A stretch of 64,000 nt of DNA from Lewinellaceae bacterium. GTDB taxonomy: Bacteria; Bacteroidota; Bacteroidia; Chitinophagales; Saprospiraceae. Shown here in pieces: positions 23,701 to 32,844 of the stretch. Where the stretch lies: assembly GCA_020636275.1 (NCBI GenBank), contig JACJYD010000001.1, forward strand, positions 1,364,001 through 1,428,000, written 5' to 3'. The notes beneath the pieces were generated by a model. The model was not told the origin of the DNA. It was given only the letters and a program-made list of their open reading frames with translations, and made no database searches. The number at the start of each line of letters is the position of its first letter. Positions within the stretch are counted from its first letter, which is position 1. The position numbers were made by a program, and so were the translations under genes.

Positions 23701-26650
23701 ATGGAATACCGGCGCCACCGATTCCCTGATCACCGGCCTGGTTTCTACCGGCTATTCCGTATCCGTGATCGATGGCAACGGCTGTATCACTACTCAGGAT
23801 GTGATTGTCGAAGACCCGCCCGGTCCGGACCTGACTTTTGAATCTACGCTTCCCTCCGGTTGTATCATCCCCGACGGAACGGCTTCCGTAACGCCGGCGG
23901 GAGATGGGCCTTTTAGCTACATTTGGGAAAACGGCGAAACCGACTCCCTGGCCCTTGGGCTGCTGCCCGGGCTGTATGACGTGACCGTGACGGACGGAAA
24001 GAACTGTGTGACGATAGGGGAGGTGCAGGTGGAAGCACCCGATGGACCGGCCCTTACGGTCCAGACAACTGTACCGACATCCTGCCTGGCCGAAGATGGT
24101 ATCGCCGAAGTGGCGGCCGAGGGTGTTTGGCCCTATACCTTTATCTGGAGTAACGGCCAAACGGATTCCATTGCCACCGGCCTGGCAGCCGGCGCCTATA
24201 CCATTCAGGTATTCGATGCAGTAGGGTGTATGTCGACCGCTGAAGTCGTGCTTGAAGTAGCAACTGATCTGGCCATTTCCGACCAGGTGATCGTCGCTTC
24301 TTCCTGTGGAGAACCCAATGGGTCGATCCAGGTCGTTGTGGGTGGCGGAGACGGGCCTTACTCCTACGCATGGAGCCACGGCGGCTTGAACGAACCATTC
24401 CAGGAAAACCTCGCCGCAGGCACCTATGACCTTACGGTAACCGATTCGCTGGGATGCGTTGTATCTGAATCCTTTGTGGTCGATGACCAGGGCTCTCCCC
24501 AGATCGACAGCATCGATACCTTTACTGCTTATTGCGGACTGGCCACCGGCGCCGCAGAAGTGTTTATTTCAGGTGGTTCGGGTAATTATTTCATCGAATG
24601 GAGTAATGGGGTCACGGAACCGGCAAACACGGACCTGACTCCAGGCGCATACTCGATCACCGTCACGGATACCAACGGTTGCGAAACATTTGGAGATATT
24701 ACCATTGAGGACGTTGCCGGCCAAACGGCCGCGATAACGGTCGTCCAGCAACCCACCGCCTGCGTGGGCGCGGACGGCGCCTTGGAAGTGCAGGTAGAAG
24801 GTGGGGTTGCCCCCTATTCCATCACCTGGAATACCGGCGCCACCGATACCTTGCTGGAAAATATCCCCCCCGGCGACTATTCGGCAGTGGTGGTCGATGC
24901 GGCAGGCTGCGAAGTGACGGCCACAATCACGCTTATCTCCCTCAACGGGATCGAACTCGACTGGTCGGCGAACAATGCCACCTGTGGAAATGACAACGGT
25001 ACGGTAATCGCCAATGTCGGCGGCGGAGAAGGCGCGATCCAATACGAATGGAGCTTTAATGGAAACGTGCTGGAAGGAGATACCGTCGGCCAGCCGGTAT
25101 TGCTTTTCACAGGACTGGAAGGCGGCAACTACCAACTGGTCCTGACCGATTCAACGGGCTGTGAAGAGGTGGCTCAGATCGAGGTCGTTCAGGCGGGTGT
25201 TCCCGTGATCACGGCCGGATTTTTGCCTTCCACCTGCGGCCAATCGAACGGACAGGCCTGGGCGGAGATCTCCGGCGGGACCTATCCCTATACCTTTATC
25301 TGGGATAACGGCTCTACCGATTCTTTGCTCACCAACGTTCCTGCCGGCGAGTATGCCCTGGCCATTTTGGATGACAATAATTGCCTGGCCACCGGGACCG
25401 TTACCGTAGAAGACCTCCTCGCACCTCAGGTCACCGCCGCTGAAATCCTGCCGGCTACCTGTAGTTTGCAGAACGGTCAGATCACATTGGATGTCATATC
25501 CTCGACTCCTGAGTTTACCATCCTCTGGAGCAACGGCGATTCGACCCTGGTGATCGACAGTTTGGAAGCTTCCACCTACTCTGTAGTCGTAACCGACCAA
25601 AACGGATGTGAATCTATCCTGACCGGCCTGGAAGTAACAGATATGCCCGACACGATTGCACCCGAATTCGCAGTTTGTCCTGTGGACATGGAAGTGCATT
25701 CCTGCGATAGCACCATCGTCTACGATCAGCCGGAAGCGGTTGATAACTGCGGCCTTGTAGCGGTAGAACAGATCGAAGGTTTGCCCTCTGGCGCATCCTT
25801 CCCGACAGATACCACCTTCATTACCTACCAGGCCGGGGATGCTTTCGGGAATACCTCCACCTGTAGTTTTGCCATCGTGCGTATCGAAGACCTGGCCGCT
25901 GAATCCGTTTGGGAAGATGTTTCCTGTTTTGGCGATTCGGACGGAACGGCAGGCCTGACGGTCTCCGGAGGGACAGCGCCATACGCAATCCTCTGGTCGA
26001 CAGGCGATACTACGGAAACCATTGAAGCATTGACCCCCGGAACCTATACGGCGACGATCACTGATCAGGGCGCCTGCGAGATCCTGGTAACGGTCGATGT
26101 GGCGGAACCGGCCCCCATATCGGTGGCATTGGATTCCATAATTATGGAAACGCCGCCCTGCGAAAACGGAGGGATCTACATTTCTCCTTCCGGAGGAACG
26201 CCGCCCTTTACCTTCGAGTGGACCAACCTGGATAGTTCGACGGTCGTCATCGGCGATTCGGAAGACCTGGGAGGGTTGTTCGGAGGCGCGTATGAATGCC
26301 GGATCACGGATGCCAACGGTTGCGTGCAAACTACCGCTACTTTTATCGTACAACAGGACGCCGGCTGCGTGGTCAGCACCCTGGAACGGGAAGCCCTTGA
26401 GGCGGCGGTGACGCTCTGGCCGAACCCCACCAACGGCTTGTTGACCGTTCAACTGACGACTCCGCAGCAGGAAGACCTTCTGTTTGCACTGTACGATGCA
26501 CGTGGGGTGGAACTGACCCGTTTCCTGCTTCCGGAACAAGCCGAACCAATGGTTCAGCTGGATCTTTCCGCCTACCCGACCGGCATGTATTGGTTGCGGA
26601 TTCAGGCCGGAAGCGCTGTCATCGCCCGGAAAGTGGTACTGACGCGTTAA
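20738..26650 (+). CDS. Giant SprB-repeat/HYR surface protein with T9SS type A sorting domain
   Basis: A 1970-residue secreted protein. The signal peptide begins MQKTYSLNRPIIFLGLLVLTV, which fixes the start at 20738 rather than the open frame from 20633. One SprB-like repeat lies near the N-terminus, followed by a lectin/jelly-roll-like region with HYR-type segments (FTTCPTDISVTADQGDCSA; later FAVCPVDMEVHSCDS). About twelve tandem SprB repeats run from roughly base 22930 to 25650 (typical unit: CGNDNGSVEVVAEGDNGPF, then YAWSTGSTDS and ITDTNGC), and two more follow the second HYR segment. The C-terminus (LWPNPTNGLLTVQL to IARKVVLTR) is a type A sorting domain, so T9SS exports it to the cell surface. 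Related proteins are gliding adhesins; gliding in this organism is not shown. Confidence 0.9.
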   Translation: MQKTYSLNRPIIFLGLLVLTVLFVQESKASPSFPLTDTLEISLSAAPTGCLNGTDGLITVNITGGMPPYNVEVSPEIKRRTVYNSITLPGILPGTYDVSVTDQLGAQAFGTVTVDTGTAPPIPDSLFVFTMLDGCLTECQGSLDINLEPGYIFRWNGRTMISDTLKRLCAGDHLLQVERLDQNCIINFPVNLPEPSNEEALPLCPGDTTIQIDPDQCAAVFDYGLQDWGSQPCGVGKDFLATTEMVDDGYGLAGTMFDLKNLRPDTLVITGWDLLLDEGTWDIQVYQTRISPTFVGNTFNGVNAATNLNWRFMGQTTVSSDGVTTSTHIPLGGIILPPNSSSGIYITSTRDWINGPISLQESTPSAEISNCDLQLSAGIGLTNRAGLGFAQGQGDLIFGNATQSGGNNNSNYRLIEANIYYVPLNKDIFQIDGTGLSSLSSFPVGSTLQALSFLNDGKVEDAVCSFTVNVVEPTPPTFTTCPTDISVTADQGDCSAIVQYDLPTFTDNCTDRELVLTLNKTDEITSSARCYNAQTGESPQSSHIRVFDLQNHNMISPFELTNVAVGVAESNGTEAVTLNIYEIHPDSALTYANMDLVQTQSFTPPAGSNFIQSVNLSATVQHDRNLVVEMIDPAESEFIAGYTEEGNGTSYFVGCGFPEPTDLLDINCIRRHFYVEVTGNSSLVLTMDQTDSTGLSSGDLFPGGTTVQEFTATDASGNTAVCSFQVTVVNDINLSLEPTSTSCATNEGAVTTTVEGGLQPYTYLWNTGSTEQNLTALSPGTYSVTLTDANGCTSTAQTVVEGDLAPSFASVNMIPALCGNNNGAVEVSAEGVNGPFVYAWSTGSTDTIVQDLGPGIYSVTVTDTLGCVAIEEIEVTEIPGPSVATISALPTYCGNDNGSVEVVAEGDNGPFTYAWSTGSTDSVAVDLGPGAYQVTITDTNGCSTTDEVTVEEIPGPELSVTTTVPTICGGADGTAEVVPSGNAPFTYEWNTGATDSLITGLVSTGYSVSVIDGNGCITTQDVIVEDPPGPDLTFESTLPSGCIIPDGTASVTPAGDGPFSYIWENGETDSLALGLLPGLYDVTVTDGKNCVTIGEVQVEAPDGPALTVQTTVPTSCLAEDGIAEVAAEGVWPYTFIWSNGQTDSIATGLAAGAYTIQVFDAVGCMSTAEVVLEVATDLAISDQVIVASSCGEPNGSIQVVVGGGDGPYSYAWSHGGLNEPFQENLAAGTYDLTVTDSLGCVVSESFVVDDQGSPQIDSIDTFTAYCGLATGAAEVFISGGSGNYFIEWSNGVTEPANTDLTPGAYSITVTDTNGCETFGDITIEDVAGQTAAITVVQQPTACVGADGALEVQVEGGVAPYSITWNTGATDTLLENIPPGDYSAVVVDAAGCEVTATITLISLNGIELDWSANNATCGNDNGTVIANVGGGEGAIQYEWSFNGNVLEGDTVGQPVLLFTGLEGGNYQLVLTDSTGCEEVAQIEVVQAGVPVITAGFLPSTCGQSNGQAWAEISGGTYPYTFIWDNGSTDSLLTNVPAGEYALAILDDNNCLATGTVTVEDLLAPQVTAAEILPATCSLQNGQITLDVISSTPEFTILWSNGDSTLVIDSLEASTYSVVVTDQNGCESILTGLEVTDMPDTIAPEFAVCPVDMEVHSCDSTIVYDQPEAVDNCGLVAVEQIEGLPSGASFPTDTTFITYQAGDAFGNTSTCSFAIVRIEDLAAESVWEDVSCFGDSDGTAGLTVSGGTAPYAILWSTGDTTETIEALTPGTYTATITDQGACEILVTVDVAEPAPISVALDSIIMETPPCENGGIYISPSGGTPPFTFEWTNLDSSTVVIGDSEDLGGLFGGAYECRITDANGCVQTTATFIVQQDAGCVVSTLEREALEAAVTLWPNPTNGLLTVQLTTPQQEDLLFALYDARGVELTRFLLPEQAEPMVQLDLSAYPTGMYWLRIQAGSAVIARKVVLTR

Positions 26651-26669
26651 GGGTCCTCATCTTTTGGTG

Positions 26670-26702
26670 AAAAAGGGGCGGCAATTTGTCGCCCCTTTTT
26701 CA
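26670..26702 (+). terminator. Intrinsic terminator after the SprB-repeat gene
   Basis: An 11-bp stem (AAAAAGGGGCG at 26670-26680 with complement at 26690-26700), a 9-base loop and a T-rich 3' side. It begins 20 bases after the stop codon. Confidence 0.85.
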
Positions 26703-26826
26703 TTTATACCCAAAGAAAAGTGGTTTTGGACTATTGCGGCCGTCAAATCACTTTTCTTCAGAATAAATCCAACAAACCGTTATTTTGGGCGTTCGATAAT
26801 GAAAATTGTTATTTAAAAGAAAACCC

Positions 26827-28953
26827 ATGACCCGGCTATTTTTTACCTTCTTTCTCGCTTTCTGTTCTCTGTCCCTGTTCGCGCAATCGCAGTTTTTCGA
26901 CCGGCCGCTCGATCCGGCCCGTCTCAGTCCCGGTACTGACGTTATCCCGACGGGAAACAATGAATATCTCTTTTCCAGTCTGTTTTTTCCCGGTGGGGCG
27001 ATCTTCAACGGCGGCCAGGCCAACCTCACCCGGCTCCGGCCTTCCGGCGCTATTTTGTGGAGTAACGATTATACCTACCCTTCCAATCTGGTGGCCGGCG
27101 CGCTGGAAAATTGGAGCGATTACTCGGCCTATCTCTTCGGCGGCGTTCATTTTGTGACCGATACCCTCTATTCGGCTTTCCTGACGCGATTGAACCAGGA
27201 TGGAACAGTGCTCTGGTCCAAGTCTTTTGACCTGGGAGGCAACATCAATTGGGCCAATTATGGAAAAGTGGATATCCGGACCCTGGAGGAAGGAAATGCG
27301 CTTTTGGGGGTTGGCCCCGGTTCTTTTGCTTCGTCCAACGGGATCAACGACCTTTCCCTGTTAAAGATCAACCAGCTCGGCGAATTGGTTTGGGGGAAGA
27401 GCTATTGTATCTCCTGTCAATCCGATGCCGACCTCACCTTTGGAAACGTGGCCCTGACTGCCGACAGCGGGTATGTGGTTTGCGGAGGTATTCAGTATCC
27501 GGGAATGCCGGGCTTCAACCGCGATGTATTCCTGATGAAAGTGGATACGGCCGGAAATATCCAATGGACCAGAAGCTATAATATTCCGGATTCGATAAGC
27601 CTCATCACTCAATCATCGGCCTTTGAAGCAACGGTTTTGCCCAACGGCCATATCGCCATCGTTGGCGAATACGACCGGGCCGATCTGACCAATTTCCACA
27701 AAGACGGACTGATCCTGCAAACCGATGCCTTCGGAACGCCTCTGAACGGGCTGTTGGTCAACCTGAATTATTCCGATTTCGATATCTATTTGAACCACCT
27801 GGTAGCGTTGGACTCCAATACCCTGGTCATCCCGGGCAGCTCGGTCCAGGATACACTCCCGTCGGAGGGCCTGGAGCACAATTTTCTATTCCAGATCCAG
27901 CTGGATAGCGGAGCGATCGACTGGCAGTCCAACTATTTTACGGAGACCGTGCAAGGGTTTGTCACTTTTTCCAACGGCTTTTCCCCATTGCCGGGCGGCT
28001 ACGCCTATCTGGCCAATTTTGCCGATGGATTCGACTCCTACTTTCCCCACCTCATCATCGCCGACCTGACCGGGCGCACCGGATGCCAGGATACCATTAA
28101 CCTGGCGGTCAGTCCCGTTTTGACCATTGAAACCACCGACGTAGTCGCCACGGTTCAGGACCTGAATGACGCCGTTGATTTCACCCCCGTCGTAGAAAAG
28201 TTCGAAGGCTATACCATTGACGTCCCGTTGCTGAATATCGGGGACAGCGAGTTCTTCTGTGATCCGACGACCCTGCCGCTCGATGCCACCATGGCCGGGG
28301 CCGAATCGTACGTTTGGAATACGGGCGCTACAACTCCGGTGATCCAGGCCGATGTGCCGGGGACGTATTGGGTGGAGGATACCTCCAACGTGCGATGCTG
28401 GATCCTGCGCGATACCGTTTCTTTCAATATCCTGCCTCCGCCTGTTGTAACTATTGGAGCCGACACCACCGGGTTTTGTGAATTTGGCGAGGCTACCCTC
28501 GTTGCCGGGACGGTCGGCGCCTCCAGCCTTTTCTGGTCGACAGGGGAGACGAGCAGTACCATTATTGTGACCACTCCGGGTATTTATACGGTACAGGCCG
28601 AAAACATGTGCGGGACCACCATCGAGTCGATCGATCTGATCCTGCCCAATTGCACCGGAGAACCGGAAGTGTGCAAATTGGAATTGCCCAATGCATTCAC
28701 GCCTGATAACGACGGAAGCAACGACCGTTTTCTTCCCCTGAGCAATTGCTCTAATTATGAGGAATACTACCTGCGCATTTACTCCAGGTGGGGTCAATTG
28801 GTTTACGAATCCACCAATCCTACCCAGGGCTGGGACGGACGCTACAACAGCAAACCGCTGGCTTCCGACCTTTATGCCTGGATCCTGGAATACCGATTTC
28901 CTCAGGATGATGCCGTTCGTCTGGAAAAAGGAGAGGTGACCTTGTTGCGATAA
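26827..28953 (+). CDS. T9SS type B (gliding-motility-associated C-terminal domain) secreted protein
   Basis: A 708-residue secreted protein. The start at 26827 gives the signal peptide MTRLFFTFFLAFCSLSLFAQ; the frame is open seven codons further up from a TTG. The body (about residues 25-420) has repeated strands such as LTRLNQDGTVLWSKSFDLGG, LLKINQLGELVWGKSYC and LMKVDTAGNIQWTRSYN, a WD/beta-propeller-like pattern. Two Ig-like beta segments follow (AGAESYVWNTGATTPVIQ; ASSLFWSTGETSSTI). The C-terminus, LPNAFTPDNDGSNDRFLP to GWDGRYNSKPLASDLYAW, is the type B sorting domain. It directly follows another T9SS cargo gene but has its own upstream region of about 120 bases after the terminator. Function unknown. 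Confidence 0.87.
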   Translation: MTRLFFTFFLAFCSLSLFAQSQFFDRPLDPARLSPGTDVIPTGNNEYLFSSLFFPGGAIFNGGQANLTRLRPSGAILWSNDYTYPSNLVAGALENWSDYSAYLFGGVHFVTDTLYSAFLTRLNQDGTVLWSKSFDLGGNINWANYGKVDIRTLEEGNALLGVGPGSFASSNGINDLSLLKINQLGELVWGKSYCISCQSDADLTFGNVALTADSGYVVCGGIQYPGMPGFNRDVFLMKVDTAGNIQWTRSYNIPDSISLITQSSAFEATVLPNGHIAIVGEYDRADLTNFHKDGLILQTDAFGTPLNGLLVNLNYSDFDIYLNHLVALDSNTLVIPGSSVQDTLPSEGLEHNFLFQIQLDSGAIDWQSNYFTETVQGFVTFSNGFSPLPGGYAYLANFADGFDSYFPHLIIADLTGRTGCQDTINLAVSPVLTIETTDVVATVQDLNDAVDFTPVVEKFEGYTIDVPLLNIGDSEFFCDPTTLPLDATMAGAESYVWNTGATTPVIQADVPGTYWVEDTSNVRCWILRDTVSFNILPPPVVTIGADTTGFCEFGEATLVAGTVGASSLFWSTGETSSTIIVTTPGIYTVQAENMCGTTIESIDLILPNCTGEPEVCKLELPNAFTPDNDGSNDRFLPLSNCSNYEEYYLRIYSRWGQLVYESTNPTQGWDGRYNSKPLASDLYAWILEYRFPQDDAVRLEKGEVTLLR

Positions 28954-28973
28954 TCTCCGGTTTTAAGGGTGAT

Positions 28974-31718
28974 TCAGAGAAAGGAATTTGAATACAAGAT
29001 CCGGATCACCCCCTCTACTTGCTCCGTCCGAACCTTGAGGAGGTAGTAGCCGGAGGGGTGATCTGCCGGGATGCGCAACCGTTCGGTATGGGTACCTTCC
29101 GGCCTGCATATATCGAGTAAAATTCCCAGGCTTTTCCCTTCCAGGGTAGAAAGGCTAATCATTACATTACTTTGCACCGGGAGGTCGTAGGTCAATTCAA
29201 ACTCTCCAGGGGAAATGGGATATGGGTAGACATCCATAAACCGGAAGTCATGGGCAGGACAAAGATGCCCGGCGTCCAGACGGGGCAGGTACCGGACGAG
29301 CAAAATGTCGGTATAGGTGTCCGAATCGCTGGCATAACCTTTCCCACCCAAAATAGCGGTTTCATCATCGAGCACCAGCAGTGTGGAGAGGTAGGAAAAA
29401 TTGGACAATTCCGTAAGGAGTATCCCTCTTTCTCCGAATTCGGTGTCGGGTTTTCCCGAGGCGGTAAACCGGGCGCCAAAGAAATAATTATAGGGCGCAA
29501 GGTCTGCGCAGCCGGATCCGGCAAGCAGGATCCGGTCTTCGGAAAGGATCGTCATTTGCCAGGCTGTTTCGGGAAGTGTGATTTCGACCATGCCGTTATT
29601 GCCAAAGGAAGTGTCGGCTTCTCCGTAGCTTTCCAGACGAACGAACCATCCTTGGGTCCCCTTTTGTCCCATTACCAGAATGCGATTATCAGAAAGGACA
29701 GCTCCCAAAAGCGATTGGAGGGACTGGTTCGAATCGGGGAAAGAGCCATTGGCCAGACCGTCGATCCCGAACGACCGGTCGAACTGCCCGCTCGGAAGCA
29801 AACGAACAATGTCGAAGCCCCAGGGCGGATGGGCGTCGAGAAGCAGGATCTTGCCGTCATCCTGTAGCAACAGGGTGGAAAAAGCGCCGTCGGGGGAATG
29901 ATACAGGGAACAGCAGCCCTGATCGCCAAACTGAGGATCGGGGGTTCCATCCGATAGCAAGCGATATACTACTAACTCCCGGTCGAGCGTCTCAGGATTT
30001 TCCATATCTCCCGCCAGTAGGATCTTGCCATCGGGTTGTAGGGCAATGGCGCCCAAAATATCAAAACGGCCCTTGTCAAAAGTGATCAGACCGCGATCGC
30101 CAAAGGTAGTGTCAAGGGTCCCGTCCGGATTTAAACGGCATGCGGCGAAATCAATGTCCTGGCTTCTGACATGCTTCACGCGCATTCTACCCCCGACGAC
30201 CAATTTTCCGTCCTCTTGCAAAGCGGCATCAATGCCGACAATGGGGTGGGGAAGGTGAATAGCCGTAAATCCCTGCGCAAAAAAGTTGGGATCGAGGGCG
30301 CCATCGCTCTCCAGATGTATGGCGAGGAGCTCCGAATCGAACGGTTTTTCAACTGTGCCGGTGGCGAAGAGGCTACCGTCTTCCCCTAACAGGACCTTGC
30401 AACATTCCACGTTTAGCGGGTTTTTACCTCCCCAGACCGAAACGGTCATTCCCTTTTTGCCGAACGATTCGACCAATTGACCATTCCCGTCCAGGCAAGC
30501 CAGAGCGCCTTTGAAATTTACCGTCCCGCCTGCGAGGAGTTTACCACCCGGCAGCGCTTTTAAGAAGATCCCACTTCCCTGGAAGTACGATTCCTCAAAG
30601 CACGGAACGGTATATCCTTCTCCGCCAAAAGCCGGATCCGGCGCCCCGTCTGCTAAAAAACGCCGAACGATAAAGTAACGGGTGTTGTTATAGACCTCTC
30701 CCATCCCCGTATAGAGCCATTTCCCATCGGACTGGATGAGTCCGGATGCAGCAACCTCTATGGTCCCGGAACCGTAGAGTACGCCACAATCTCCGAATGA
30801 GAGGTCCAATGAACCGTCGGATAAGCCCTTTACCGCAGTGGGCCAACCCATTTGGGTTTCCTGTCCGCCACCCAGGACGATCCAGCTCGAATCGGGACAT
30901 ACGAGGAGATCATAGGGGCGGAAACCGGCAATGCGATACATCTGTCGACCGCCATTGCCGAAAAGCGTGTCCAGGTGGCCATTGGGCAGGAGCCGGCCAA
31001 CGATCAGGCTCCCATCTCTGTATGCAGCCAGCATGATCCGTCCGTCGGGCAGGGTAGCCAGCGACATGAGGTGGAAAGAGTGAACGGAAGGTGGCGGTGG
31101 TTGCGGTTCAAAATCCGGGTCGATACTCCCATCGGCCAGTAAGCGAATAACCCGGCAGGTATGGGTTTCGGACTCAGGTGTTTCCTCAAAGCCAGCAACC
31201 AGGACGGCCCCGTCTTCCTGGAGGATCATGTCGAGAAAATGCGTGGGTTTGGATAAAGGCACGCGAAGAATGCCCTTTTCGCCGAAATCCGTGTCCGGAT
31301 AACCGTCTTCGAAAAAACGGGCCAGGAACAAGGCACTTTCTTCTTCCGGTGGGTTGAATAGGACCAATAAACGGCCTTCCTTCGTGCGCGCGATCTTTAC
31401 CAGGTACTCCCAGTCGATCGGAGTATCCAGTTGGCTGATCCCTTCATTTTGAAAACTGCAATCGGGCAACCCATCGGGCAAAAAGCGGGCGAGAGCCAAA
31501 TAGTGCTTTCCGCCCGTAAGCACGGTTCCGGCCAGGGTATAAAACCCCTCGGGGTGGACGATCGCGTCGGTCCAGAATACTTGCCCTTCTCCTTGTCCAA
31601 AGGAAAAAAAGGCATTTCCCTTGCTGCAAATAATATGGTTGTTTTCTATTGGTTTCACCTGGCCCCAACCGGGAAAGACCATGATCAGTGTAAGAAAAAC
31701 AGATAGGACTTGTTTCAT
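28974..31718 (-). CDS. Delta-60 repeat protein with T9SS type A-like C-terminal domain
   Basis: A 914-residue secreted protein. The start at 31718 gives the signal peptide MKQVLSVFLTLIMVFPGWGQ; the longer frame from 31754 is less likely. The body holds about thirteen delta-60 repeats, each with a core like LNPDGTLDTTFGDRG or FFEDGYPDTDFGEKG followed by a strand such as DGKILLAGD, predicted to form a beta-propeller-like array. The C-terminal 80 residues (DVYPYPISPGEFELTYDLP to GYYLLKVRTEQVEGVIRIL) resemble a type A sorting domain. It converges with the type B cargo gene, 20 bases apart, with no terminator between them. The role is unknown; the repeats are common in secreted Bacteroidetes proteins. 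Confidence 0.85.
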   Translation of the reverse strand: MKQVLSVFLTLIMVFPGWGQVKPIENNHIICSKGNAFFSFGQGEGQVFWTDAIVHPEGFYTLAGTVLTGGKHYLALARFLPDGLPDCSFQNEGISQLDTPIDWEYLVKIARTKEGRLLVLFNPPEEESALFLARFFEDGYPDTDFGEKGILRVPLSKPTHFLDMILQEDGAVLVAGFEETPESETHTCRVIRLLADGSIDPDFEPQPPPPSVHSFHLMSLATLPDGRIMLAAYRDGSLIVGRLLPNGHLDTLFGNGGRQMYRIAGFRPYDLLVCPDSSWIVLGGGQETQMGWPTAVKGLSDGSLDLSFGDCGVLYGSGTIEVAASGLIQSDGKWLYTGMGEVYNNTRYFIVRRFLADGAPDPAFGGEGYTVPCFEESYFQGSGIFLKALPGGKLLAGGTVNFKGALACLDGNGQLVESFGKKGMTVSVWGGKNPLNVECCKVLLGEDGSLFATGTVEKPFDSELLAIHLESDGALDPNFFAQGFTAIHLPHPIVGIDAALQEDGKLVVGGRMRVKHVRSQDIDFAACRLNPDGTLDTTFGDRGLITFDKGRFDILGAIALQPDGKILLAGDMENPETLDRELVVYRLLSDGTPDPQFGDQGCCSLYHSPDGAFSTLLLQDDGKILLLDAHPPWGFDIVRLLPSGQFDRSFGIDGLANGSFPDSNQSLQSLLGAVLSDNRILVMGQKGTQGWFVRLESYGEADTSFGNNGMVEITLPETAWQMTILSEDRILLAGSGCADLAPYNYFFGARFTASGKPDTEFGERGILLTELSNFSYLSTLLVLDDETAILGGKGYASDSDTYTDILLVRYLPRLDAGHLCPAHDFRFMDVYPYPISPGEFELTYDLPVQSNVMISLSTLEGKSLGILLDICRPEGTHTERLRIPADHPSGYYLLKVRTEQVEGVIRILYSNSFL

Positions 31719-31955
31719 TATTTTGAGGAGTAGCATAATGGCAACTGCCTCCAATATGTAAGTTTCGAATTTTTGAGGAAAGGGCCAATGATATTCCTCA
31801 GTGAAGATGCTGATCTTTATTCATACGGGTGCCGCTTTTTCAGTGCGTTCCAGGATTGATTTTCTTCCTATCTTGTGCATAAAGTATACCTGAGGAATAG
31901 AGGCTTGCCTCTCCGGCTGAAAAACCACTTTTCCTTTAAAATACATACCTTAAAA

Positions 31956-32822
31956 ATGAAAACGAGTATGAATATCACCTTCATCGGCCTGGGTATCATG
32001 GGGAGCCGTATGGCCAAAAACCTGTTGAAGAGTAATTATCCTGTCACCATTTACAACCGCAGCCATGAGAAGACCAAGGCCCTGGTCGAAGCGGGAGCGC
32101 TCGCGGCGCCCTCCCTCGAATTGGCGGTAAAAAATGCCGAGGTGGTCTTCACCATGTTGTCTACACCCGAGGTGGTAGAAAAGCTGGCCCTCGGTCCCGA
32201 CGGGTTCGTCCGGCACATGCGTCTAAACGCCATTTGGGTCGATTGCTCAACAGTCAACCCCTCCTTTTCGAGGAAGATAGGTAAACTGGTGGAGGCGTCG
32301 GGTATCCGTTTTTTGGACGCACCGGTAGCCGGAACCAAAGCCCCTGCGGAAAATGCGCAGCTTACGTTCCTGGCAGGAGGCGATGCGGGAAGCCTGGCGC
32401 AGGTGCAACCGCTGCTCGAACACATGGGGCAAAAGATTATTCACGCAGGGCCCACCGGCCAAGGCAGTGCCCTGAAGATGCTGGTCAACTCCATGCTGGC
32501 CCAGTCCATGGCCCTCTTCGCCGAAACCGTTCATTTGGGCGAAGCCCTGGGCTTCTCGCGCGACTATCTCCTCGACACCCTTCCCAACTTTCCGGTGATC
32601 GCTCCTTTTACCAAGGCCAAGGCTGAAAAGATCCGCAAAGGAGATTACGAGGAGGAATTTCCCCTCGAATGGATGCACAAAGACTTGCACCTGGCTACCC
32701 TGTCGGCCTTTGAGAATAACGTATCGCTCTTTATGGCCAATCTGACAAAAGAACTTTACGCCAGGGCCAAGGAGCAAGGCCTGGGACGGGAAGATATGTC
32801 GGCGATCTTCAAGATATTTTAA
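31956..32822 (+). CDS. NAD(P)-dependent beta-hydroxyacid dehydrogenase family oxidoreductase
   Basis: A 288-residue enzyme of the 3-hydroxyisobutyrate dehydrogenase/glyoxylate-succinic semialdehyde reductase family. The N-terminal Rossmann motif FIGLGIMGSRMAKNLLK binds the cofactor; VDCSTVNPSFSRK and DAPVAGTKAPAENAQLTFLAGGD are the substrate-site motifs, and GSALKMLVNS carries the catalytic Lys. The NRS sequence after the second strand (IYNRSHEK) favours NADPH, a family rule rather than proof. The start at 31956 or 31968 fits the fold; the frame upstream to 31875 is not conserved-looking. It converges with the formate dehydrogenase gene, 22 bases apart. Confidence 0.88.
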   Translation: MKTSMNITFIGLGIMGSRMAKNLLKSNYPVTIYNRSHEKTKALVEAGALAAPSLELAVKNAEVVFTMLSTPEVVEKLALGPDGFVRHMRLNAIWVDCSTVNPSFSRKIGKLVEASGIRFLDAPVAGTKAPAENAQLTFLAGGDAGSLAQVQPLLEHMGQKIIHAGPTGQGSALKMLVNSMLAQSMALFAETVHLGEALGFSRDYLLDTLPNFPVIAPFTKAKAEKIRKGDYEEEFPLEWMHKDLHLATLSAFENNVSLFMANLTKELYARAKEQGLGREDMSAIFKIF

Positions 32823-32844
32823 GAGGCGCCCGAAGGCGCACCGC

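Noticed and set aside
22241..24379. Long minus-strand frame (712 codons) within the SprB-repeat gene, and similar long antisense frames at 983-2185, 2376-3653, 6267-7724, 25151-26539 and 59911-61326
   Set aside because: They lie wholly antisense to genes with strong protein homology and have no recognisable domains; stop codons are scarce there because of codon bias and base composition.
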